A DNA stretch of 5,046 nt from JBFWWW01 sp050245975. Lineage in GTDB: Bacteria > Pseudomonadota > Alphaproteobacteria > Rhizobiales > Hyphomicrobiaceae. The notes beneath the pieces were generated by a model. It ran no database searches. It saw only the letters and a program-made list of their open reading frames with translations, and was not told the DNA's origin. Of this stretch, positions 1 through 4,547 are shown piece after piece (within the stretch, counting starts at the first letter, position 1; the number at the start of each line of letters is the position of its first letter). Both the position numbers and the translations under genes were made by a program. Where the stretch lies: contig JBFWWW010000228.1 of the NCBI GenBank assembly GCA_050245975.1, positions 1 through 5,046 on the forward strand, given 5' to 3'.

Positions 1-146
1 TCCACCGTGATGGTGGCGATGAACTCGTCGCCCACATAGACCTCGGCCGAGTCGGTCTTCTTGGGGCGAGCGCGGACGGACAGTGTTTTCGTGCCGAACA
101 CCTTGCGCAGATACGTCTGCAGGCGAATGAGCTCCTGCGGGTTCAC
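1..146 (-). CDS. DUF3126 family protein, 3' end beyond the window
   Basis: The first 48 codons of a small cytoplasmic protein are present; the rest lies beyond the left edge. The translation begins VNPQELIRLQTYLRKVFG and continues through RPKKTDSAEVYVGDEFIAT, which I recognise as the conserved core of DUF3126, a family of roughly 70 residues common in alphaproteobacteria and of unknown function. I chose the GTG at 146-144 because GGAG (156-153) lies six bases upstream and because family members start at this point, just before the PQEL-type helix. It follows cysE with a gap of 26 bases on the same strand, so the two are probably co-transcribed. This conserved pairing hints at a link to cysteine or sulfur metabolism, but that is inference. 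No signal peptide or membrane segment is visible. I am confident about the family and have no basis for a function. Confidence 0.85.
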   Translation of the reverse strand, partial: MNPQELIRLQTYLRKVFGTKTLSVRARPKKTDSAEVYVGDEFIATITV

Positions 147-172
147 CTGGTTCTCCTTTGTTGCCGGCCGTG

Positions 173-1012
173 TCAGCAGCCGCAGTCCGAGGGGGTAAGG
201 CGCTGATCCATCGCGCGCGCCGGTTCCGGGCAGCCGGCCGGGCCGACGACCTTGGCTGGCACGCCGGCGACCGTGGTTTCGGGCGGCACGTCTTGCAGCA
301 CGACGCTGCCCGAGGCAATGCGCGAGCAGCGGCCGACCGTGATGTTGCCGAGGACCTTCGCGCCGGCGCCGATCATCACGTTGGATGAGATCTTGGGATG
401 ACGATCGCCTGTCTCCTTGCCCGTTCCGCCCAGCGTGACGCCTTGCAGAAGCGAGCAGTTGTCGCCGATGACTGCCGTCTCGCCGATGACGATCCCGGTC
501 GCGTGATCGATCATGATTCCGATGCCGATGCGCGCAGCCGGATTGATATCGACGCCAAAAATGCGCGAGCTCTGGCTCTGCAGGTAGAGTGCAAAATCGC
601 GGCGGCCGTTCAGCAGCAGCGCATGCGCGAAACGGTGGGTGACGAGAGCGTGGAACCCCTTGAAGTAGAGCAGCGGCTCGATGTAGCGGCTGCACGCGGG
701 GTCGCGATCGTAGACAGCAGCCAGGTCGGCGCGAAACGCGGTGCCAAACTGCGGATTGGCGGCAAGCACCTGGGCAAACGTCTGCCCGATCAGGCCGGCA
801 TCGACATCGGCATGATTGAGGCGTTGCGCCAGCCGATGGCAGATGGCGTCTTCCAGATGATCATGGCTCAGGATCGTTGCGTAGATGAACCCGCCGAGCG
901 CCGGCTCGACGCGAATAGCCTGTTCAGCCTCTTCGCGCACGGCATCCCAGATGGGATCGCAGCTTTTCAGGCTGGCGCGCTCCGCGCCTCTTGTTGCCGC
1001 TTTGCCGGCCAT
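173..1012 (-). CDS. cysE: Serine O-acetyltransferase
   Basis: This cytoplasmic enzyme transfers acetyl from acetyl-CoA to L-serine, giving O-acetylserine, the first committed step of cysteine synthesis. The 279-residue product has the typical two parts: an alpha-helical N-terminal domain (about residues 18-150) and a left-handed beta-helix of hexapeptide repeats (about 150-257). The catalytic positions known from E. coli CysE (Asp143, His158, His193) correspond by identical spacing to Asp155 (DINPAA), His170 (DHATG) and His205 (DRHPK). The GVTLGGTGK loop and VAGVPAKVVG end of the helix are also present. Start: ATG at 1012-1010 with GGGAG (1023-1019) six bases upstream. The tail ends in SDCGC, not in the isoleucine that many CysE proteins insert into the CysK active site, so cysteine synthase complex formation may differ here. 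DUF3126 follows closely downstream. Confidence 0.96.
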   Translation of the reverse strand: MAGKAATRGAERASLKSCDPIWDAVREEAEQAIRVEPALGGFIYATILSHDHLEDAICHRLAQRLNHADVDAGLIGQTFAQVLAANPQFGTAFRADLAAVYDRDPACSRYIEPLLYFKGFHALVTHRFAHALLLNGRRDFALYLQSQSSRIFGVDINPAARIGIGIMIDHATGIVIGETAVIGDNCSLLQGVTLGGTGKETGDRHPKISSNVMIGAGAKVLGNITVGRCSRIASGSVVLQDVPPETTVAGVPAKVVGPAGCPEPARAMDQRLTPSDCGC

Positions 1013-1047
1013 GTGGGTCTCCCGATGCGCAAAGCTGTCGTTCTTAG

Positions 1048-1076
1048 GAGGTAATCAGCCCGTCCCGGCAAGTCAA
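1048..1076 (-). promoter_or_regulatory. Candidate sigma-70 promoter for cysE
   Basis: Reading the minus strand, TTGACT (1076-1071) is a near-consensus -35 box. It is followed after 16 bases by TTACCT (1054-1049), or after 17 by TACCTC (1053-1048), as a mediocre -10 box. Transcription would start near 1042, giving a leader of about 30 bases before the cysE ATG. The -35 match is good and the -10 match is weak, so the exact boxes are uncertain. Confidence 0.4.
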
Positions 1077-1124
1077 CGCAAACAACCTCGGCCGGCCCAC
1101 GGGGGGCGCCTTTTCAAGCCTGCC

Positions 1125-1153
1125 TTGCAAGAGTGCGTCCGGCACCGTTAAGA
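1125..1153 (+). promoter_or_regulatory. Candidate sigma-70 promoter for the crotonase-family operon
   Basis: TTGCAA (1125-1130) and TTAAGA (1148-1153) are separated by exactly 17 bases and point towards the crotonase-family gene. A start near 1160 would leave a leader of about 27 bases before the ATG at 1187. This placement also argues against the in-frame GTG at 1133 as the start codon, because that codon would lie in the promoter spacer. Confidence 0.45.
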
Positions 1154-1165
1154 ACGCGTGCGTTC
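1152..1165. promoter_or_regulatory. Palindrome GAACGC-GT-GCGTTC, possible operator
   Basis: Two perfect six-base arms (1152-1157 and 1160-1165) surround a two-base centre. The palindrome overlaps the end of the candidate -10 box and the predicted transcription start, a classic place for a repressor to bind. It could also form a small hairpin in RNA, although a two-base loop is unfavourable. The regulator is unknown. Confidence 0.35.
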
Positions 1166-1186
1166 CCAGCATGGCACCGGAAGCCG

Positions 1187-1975
1187 ATGACCCAAGTTCC
1201 CCAGTTGCGTGTCGAAAATCGTGGCGCCCAGCGCTGGATGATTGCCGACAATCCGGCTCGCCTTAACGCCTATACGGCCGCGATGTGGCAGGCCCTCCCG
1301 GGACTGATCCACGAAGCGGAGGAAGACCCTTCGGTTCGCGTCCTCATCCTGACGGGAGCGGGCGAGAAAGCATTCTCCGCCGGTGCCGACATCTCCGAGT
1401 TCGATACGCAGCGCAGCGGAGAGCAGGCGCGGCGATACGATGATTTCAACAATTCGGCCTTCGGGAGCCTTGCCAACTGCTCCAAGCCGACCATCGCCAT
1501 GATCCACGGCATCTGTTTTGGCGGCGGGCTGGAGCTGGCGATTTGCTGCGACATGCGGCTCGCGGCCGAAACTGCGCGCTTCTCCATTCCCGCCGCCAAG
1601 CTCGGCATTGGCTACAACGCGCGCTGGATCAAACCGCTGCTTTCCGTCGTATCTCCGGCGACAGCAAAAGAGATGCTGTTCACCGCACGTCACTACGATG
1701 CCGGCGCCGCATTGCGGATCGGCCTCGTCAATGCCGTATACCCAGCCGCGCAGCTCGCCGAGGCTACGCAGGATGTCGCCAACGAGCTTGCGACCAATGC
1801 GCCTCTGTCGATCCGTGCCGCCAAAGCTGCCATCGACGCGCTTGCACACCCTTCCAAAGGCGTCGATCTGACGGACATCGATGCGCTCGTTCATGCCTGC
1901 TTCGAGAGCGACGATTATGCCGAGGGGCGGCGCGCCTTCGCCGAGAAACGCAAGCCGGCATTCAAGGGCCGCTAG
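1187..1975 (+). CDS. Enoyl-CoA hydratase/isomerase (crotonase) family protein
   Basis: A 262-residue cytoplasmic protein of normal crotonase length. Family features in order: NPARLNAYT (residues 22-30), the first oxyanion-hole region KAFSAGADI (61-69), the second oxyanion-hole and first catalytic region FGGGLELAICCD (111-122) with Glu116, and the C-terminal FAEKRKPAFKGR. In classical hydratases a second glutamate (Glu164 of the rat enzyme) lies in the following QPE motif. Here the aligned segment is SIPAAKLGIGYN, with Ala136 in its place. Tyr143 aligns with the tyrosine of the PYN motif in E. coli methylmalonyl-CoA decarboxylase (YgfG/ScpB), and the segments around KEMLFTA and SDDYAEG also resemble that protein. 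The substrate is therefore unclear. Acyl-CoA chemistry is likely; simple enoyl-CoA hydration is doubtful. Start: ATG at 1187, chosen because homology begins there; GGAAG lies only three bases upstream, so the ribosome site is poor. The next gene follows after 15 bases. Confidence 0.9.
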   Translation: MTQVPQLRVENRGAQRWMIADNPARLNAYTAAMWQALPGLIHEAEEDPSVRVLILTGAGEKAFSAGADISEFDTQRSGEQARRYDDFNNSAFGSLANCSKPTIAMIHGICFGGGLELAICCDMRLAAETARFSIPAAKLGIGYNARWIKPLLSVVSPATAKEMLFTARHYDAGAALRIGLVNAVYPAAQLAEATQDVANELATNAPLSIRAAKAAIDALAHPSKGVDLTDIDALVHACFESDDYAEGRRAFAEKRKPAFKGR

Positions 1976-1990
1976 ACAAGGGCCGCCAGG

Positions 1991-2542
1991 ATGCAGACCC
2001 GCGACGCCGACATTCTGGTGATCCCCGGCTGGAAGAATTCGGATCGAGATCATTGGCAATCGCGGTGGGAACGCAACCTCAGCACGGCACGCCGCGTCGC
2101 GCAGGACGATTGGGATACCCCCCGCTGCGCCGATTGGGCTCGGGCGATCGGCGCAGCAGCCGCATCCGCGAGCCGTCCGATCGTCCTTCTTGCGCATGGT
2201 TGCGGCGTGCTGGCCGCCGCTCATGCCCTGATCGCCGCCGACGGCCCCAGGGTTGCCGGCGCCTTCCTTGTCGCGCCTCCCGACCTGTCTGCAAGCGACG
2301 ACTGGCCGGCCCGTCAGGGCGGGTTCTGGCCGCCGCCGCTCGCGCCCCTGCCCACCCGGGTCGTCCTCGTTGCCAGCCGATCGGATCGGACATGTCGCTT
2401 CGATGAGGCTGAAGCGCTGGCCCAAGCCTGGAACGCTCAGCTTGTCGATGCCGGACCGAGCGGTCACATCAACACCGCATCCGGTCAGGGACCATGGCCC
2501 GACGGCCTGCTTCAATTCGGGCGCTTCCTCAAAAGTATCTGA
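1991..2542 (+). CDS. RBBP9/YdeN-like small alpha/beta hydrolase, nucleophile replaced
   Basis: The 183-residue product matches the RBBP9/YdeN group of serine hydrolases (about 180-190 residues). Visible marks are the N-terminal strand and loop ILVIPGWKNSDRDHWQ (8-22), a strand leading to the nucleophile elbow IVLLAHGCGVLA (64-75), VAGAFLVAPPD (88-98), an acid Asp132 in ASRSDRT, and a His159 in GPSGHIN. In this family the elbow normally reads HSxG. Here it reads HGCG: Gly70 occupies the serine position and Cys71 follows it. The acid and histidine remain. The protein may be inactive, may act as a binding protein, or may use another residue. Start: ATG at 1991, with AAGGG (1978-1982) eight bases upstream. 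It lies 15 bases after the crotonase-family gene and is probably co-transcribed with it. No signal peptide is seen. The family call is secure; substrate unknown. Confidence 0.85.
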   Translation: MQTRDADILVIPGWKNSDRDHWQSRWERNLSTARRVAQDDWDTPRCADWARAIGAAAASASRPIVLLAHGCGVLAAAHALIAADGPRVAGAFLVAPPDLSASDDWPARQGGFWPPPLAPLPTRVVLVASRSDRTCRFDEAEALAQAWNAQLVDAGPSGHINTASGQGPWPDGLLQFGRFLKSI

Positions 2543-2661
2543 CGTACGCCTTGGCAGTCACATTCCCGTGATTCACCATGACAGTCCTCGCCGCGGGCAA
2601 TGCGGCAGGGAAAAGTGCTCAGTGCGGTGCGCGCGGCGCAATCGGGGGGATGCGGTACACC

Positions 2662-3855
2662 ATGTTGCGGCGGGCAATCAGCAGATTGACAAGGCCTGGC
2701 GCCGTCATCGGTGCGGTTCTTTTTCTGGCCGGCGCCAGTCCGCTGCACGGGCTCGATACTTCGCAGGCTCAACCGGGCTACAGCCACGGTTTTCCCACCG
2801 ACCCGTCCTTTTTCATGATCGGCGTCTGGCTTCAGGACACGGACAGCGCCGCGACCTACAAGGCAATGGGTATCAACACGTATATCGGGCTGTGGGAAGG
2901 CCCGACCGGCGTTCAACTCGACCAGCTCGCCGCGCATGGCCTCTACGCCGTCGCCGACTTCTCCGCCGGCGCTCGCAAACTGCGCAACATCGACGTCGTC
3001 CGGGCGTGGATGCAGGATGACGAGCCGGACAACGCACAGCCAAACGGGCGCGGAGGCTATGGCGACTGCATCCTTCCCGACCAGCTGGCGCGCCGCTATC
3101 GGGAGATCAGGTCCGGGGACAGCTCGCGGCCCGTGCTTCTCAATTTCGGCCAGGGCGTCGCCAATCCACGCTGGTTCGGCCGCGGCGAGCTCTGCACGAA
3201 CCTCGACCGCGACACCTACTATGCCAGCGCGTCAACCGCTGCCGACATCCTGTCGTTCGATATCTACCCTGCGGCCGAGGAGCGCCAGGGTCATGTGATG
3301 GGCCGTCTCAACCTCGTCGGCGAGGGCACAACCAGACTGAAAGGCTGGGCGGCGCGCGGACAGCCTGTCTGGGCTGCCATCGAGACCACGCACATCAACA
3401 ATCCGACGCGGCGGCCCACGCCAGATGAAATCCGGTCCGAGGTCTGGATGGCCATAGTGCATGGCGCAACCGGCATCTTTTACTTCGTGCACGAATGGCA
3501 GCCGACTTTCCGCAGCGACGGTATCATGCGGTACCCCGACGCCGTCGCCGCCGTCGCGCAGGTCAACCGCGAAGTAGCGAAGCTCGCGCCGGTCATCAAC
3601 AGTCCCACACTCTCCGGTGTGAGAGCCCCCGCTCACATCACAACCCTGGCGAAGGAATACGGCGACGACTTCTATGTGTTCTCGGTCAATCTGGAGCCGA
3701 AACCGGTCACGGCCACCCTATCGCTTGACGCACAGCAAAGCGGAACGGCCATCGTCATCGGTGAAGACCGCATCGTGCCGATCAAGGACGGCAAGATCGA
3801 GGATCGCTATCCGCGCTACGGCGTGCGACTCTACAAGATACCGCTCAAGCAGTAG
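2662..3855 (+). CDS. Putative exported TIM-barrel protein, glycoside hydrolase-like
   Basis: From the ATG at 2662 the product has 397 residues. The N-terminus MLRRAISRLTRPG followed by a hydrophobic stretch AVIGAVLFLAGA (14-25) looks like a Sec signal peptide, so the protein probably works outside the cytoplasm. The body resembles clan GH-A glycoside hydrolases: FMIGVWLQ (51-58) as a first barrel strand, AMGINTYIGLW (68-78), AWMQDDEPDN (115-124) with Glu121 as candidate acid/base, DILSFDIYP (195-203), PVWAAIETT (235-243) with Glu241 as candidate nucleophile, and GIFYFVHEW (271-279). Residues from about 320 (for example DDFYVFSVN) look like a C-terminal beta domain. I do not recognise a named family and propose no substrate. 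Longer starts at 2650 or 2578 are possible, but they would bury the signal peptide. GGGGGGA (2644-2650) lies 11 bases before the chosen ATG. The gap of about 120 bases from the hydrolase leaves operon membership open. Confidence 0.75.
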   Translation: MLRRAISRLTRPGAVIGAVLFLAGASPLHGLDTSQAQPGYSHGFPTDPSFFMIGVWLQDTDSAATYKAMGINTYIGLWEGPTGVQLDQLAAHGLYAVADFSAGARKLRNIDVVRAWMQDDEPDNAQPNGRGGYGDCILPDQLARRYREIRSGDSSRPVLLNFGQGVANPRWFGRGELCTNLDRDTYYASASTAADILSFDIYPAAEERQGHVMGRLNLVGEGTTRLKGWAARGQPVWAAIETTHINNPTRRPTPDEIRSEVWMAIVHGATGIFYFVHEWQPTFRSDGIMRYPDAVAAVAQVNREVAKLAPVINSPTLSGVRAPAHITTLAKEYGDDFYVFSVNLEPKPVTATLSLDAQQSGTAIVIGEDRIVPIKDGKIEDRYPRYGVRLYKIPLKQ

Positions 3856-3879
3856 GCGCCGAGCGGCACCCACTGCTTG
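3846..3879. terminator. Hairpin between convergent genes, possible two-way terminator
   Basis: CAAGCAGT (3846-3853) and ACTGCTTG (3872-3879) are perfect inverted arms of eight bases. Inside them, GG (3855-3856) pairs with CC (3869-3870), and GCC (3858-3860) pairs with GGC (3865-3867) around the loop GAGC. The result is an almost continuous stem with two mismatches. It includes the stop codon of the TIM-barrel gene and lies 15 bases beyond the stop of the zeta-subunit gene. Neither side has a clear T run, so intrinsic termination is plausible but unproven. Confidence 0.45.
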
Positions 3880-3893
3880 AAACGCCTGTTCGT

Positions 3894-4223
3894 TCAGCTC
3901 GACTTCTGGCTTTCGACCTGCTGCACGGCGGCGGCGATAAAATCCATCATCGCCGACCGGATCTCGTCGTCCGAAACCTTTATGCCCTTGTCGTCGAAAT
4001 CCTTACGCAGCTTGCGGACGACGTCCTCATCGCCCTTTTCGGCCAGATCCGCCTTGCGTACGGCTTTGATGTAGTCCTCGAGCGCAGCCCCTGTGATGCC
4101 GAGCTTGGCGCCGGCCCACTCCGCGAGCAGCTTGTTGCGCCGCGCCTCAGCCTTGAACCTCAAATCCTGGTCCATCGCGAACTTGCGCTCGAAAGCCTTC
4201 TCGCGATCGTCGAAGGTGGTCAT
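3894..4223 (-). CDS. DUF1476 protein, F1Fo-ATPase inhibitor zeta subunit
   Basis: The 109-residue product beginning MTTFDDREKAFERKFA matches the alphaproteobacterial zeta subunit, first described in Paracoccus denitrificans, which binds F1 through its N-terminal region and blocks ATP hydrolysis. Typical elements are the N-terminal FDDREKAFERKFA helix (4-16), the conserved FKAEARRNKLLAEWA (23-37), ADLAEKGDEDVVRKL (58-72) and the acidic KVSDDEI segment (82-88) before the last helix. The protein is soluble, helical and highly charged, and is expected in the cytoplasm. Start: ATG at 4223-4221, preceded by GGAG (4233-4230) at six bases. A longer in-frame start at 4352 adds 43 residues with no family match and skips this ribosome site, so I reject it. 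The gene converges on the TIM-barrel gene and diverges from purC. Inhibitory activity is inferred from family membership. Confidence 0.92.
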   Translation of the reverse strand: MTTFDDREKAFERKFAMDQDLRFKAEARRNKLLAEWAGAKLGITGAALEDYIKAVRKADLAEKGDEDVVRKLRKDFDDKGIKVSDDEIRSAMMDFIAAAVQQVESQKSS

Positions 4224-4252
4224 CCTTAGCTCCGGTTCGATTTGTTCTCTGT

Positions 4253-4288
4253 CCGTTCCACTTATAGTTGCAGAGCCCTCGGGAACGG
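4253..4288. repeat. Inverted repeat CCGTTCC / GGAACGG
   Basis: Seven-base perfect arms at 4253-4259 and 4282-4288 enclose 22 bases that include the leftward TATAAG box. The repeat may be an operator for the zeta-subunit gene or the two halves of an RNA stem; the sequence alone does not decide. Confidence 0.4.
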
Positions 4289-4289
4289 C
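4261..4289 (-). promoter_or_regulatory. Candidate promoter for the zeta-subunit gene
   Basis: On the minus strand TATAAG (4266-4261) is a good -10 box, and it would give a leader of about 30 bases to the ATG at 4223. The hexamer 17 bases upstream, GCCGTT (4289-4284), is a poor -35 box, so the promoter may depend on an activator or may be wrongly assigned. Confidence 0.35.
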
Positions 4290-4384
4290 AGCCCGCCCGC
4301 AGCAGCCATAGCGCGTCCGCTGCGTCAAAATCAACAGAGCCGGAAAATGCATGGCGGAAACCCTGTTCAGAAGGACCCACGCGA

Positions 4385-4413
4385 TTGTTTCCGGACACCC
4401 GTTCGGCTACTGT
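4385..4413 (+). promoter_or_regulatory. Candidate promoter for purC
   Basis: TTGTTT (4385-4390) and TACTGT (4408-4413) are separated by 17 bases and face purC. Both boxes are partial matches. Transcription from here would give a leader of roughly 130 bases containing further inverted repeats. No better promoter was found closer to purC. Confidence 0.3.
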
Positions 4414-4451
4414 CCGGGGGCGGTCGACATCACCCTAAAGGACGCCGGACA
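4391..4451. repeat. Three CCGGACA elements, two inverted and one direct
   Basis: CCGGACA (4391-4397) is followed by its reverse complement TGTCCGG (4411-4417) after 13 bases, and by a second forward copy (4445-4451) after a further 27. The middle copy could pair with either outer copy, so two mutually exclusive stems can be drawn. The first pair straddles the spacer and -10 box of the candidate purC promoter, which also suits a protein-binding operator. Confidence 0.45.
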
Positions 4452-4456
4452 TGCCG

Positions 4457-4472
4457 TGTTTCTCCTGAAACA
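4457..4472. repeat. Hairpin or operator TGTTTC-TCCT-GAAACA
   Basis: Perfect six-base arms (4457-4462 and 4467-4472) with a four-base loop, 75 bases before the purC start codon. It can be a short RNA hairpin or a two-fold-symmetric protein site. Confidence 0.4.
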
Positions 4473-4547
4473 TGACGTGATTTCAACGGGGTTGTCGCAA
4501 CGCGCACAGCACGTGCCAACAATACGAAGCGACGAGAGGATCGTGAG

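Larger units (their letters stand above)
4224..4547. other. Divergent control region between the zeta-subunit gene and purC
   Basis: These 324 bases hold no gene I can support. They are rich in short inverted repeats. The left part has a TATAAG box reading leftwards inside a CCGTTCC/GGAACGG inverted repeat. The right part has three CCGGACA elements, a TGTTTC/GAAACA hairpin, and a small CAAC-GGG-GTTG hairpin (4484-4494). A 66-codon reading frame (4351-4551) overlaps purC at ATGA, but it has no recognisable family and no good ribosome site. Confidence 0.6.

Noticed and set aside
398..1054. A 218-codon plus-strand frame opposite cysE
   Set aside because: cysE is unambiguous on the other strand with all catalytic residues; this frame has no family features.
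1091..1114. GC-rich stretch followed by TTTT as a possible intrinsic terminator
   Set aside because: I could not draw a stable continuous stem immediately before the T run, and no plus-strand gene ends upstream of it.
1133..1186. GTG at 1133 as the start of the crotonase-family gene
   Set aside because: The added 18 residues have no family match and the codon falls in the spacer of the candidate promoter.
1543..2406. A 287-codon plus-strand frame overlapping two genes in another frame
   Set aside because: Its product is dominated by Arg, Ala and Pro and crosses the boundary between two recognised proteins.
1148..2515. A 455-codon open frame on the minus strand spanning both the crotonase-family and hydrolase genes
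   Set aside because: It lies wholly opposite two well-supported genes, is rich in Arg and Gly as expected of a GC-rich shadow frame, and shows no recognisable domain.
2578..2661. A Walker A-like AGNAAGKS in the extended N-terminus of the TIM-barrel gene
   Set aside because: The extension precedes the signal peptide, has no good ribosome site and is unlikely to be translated; the motif match is probably chance.
4224..4352. Longer start for the zeta-subunit gene at 4352
   Set aside because: The 43 extra residues do not resemble the family, and the ATG at 4223 has a well-spaced GGAG.
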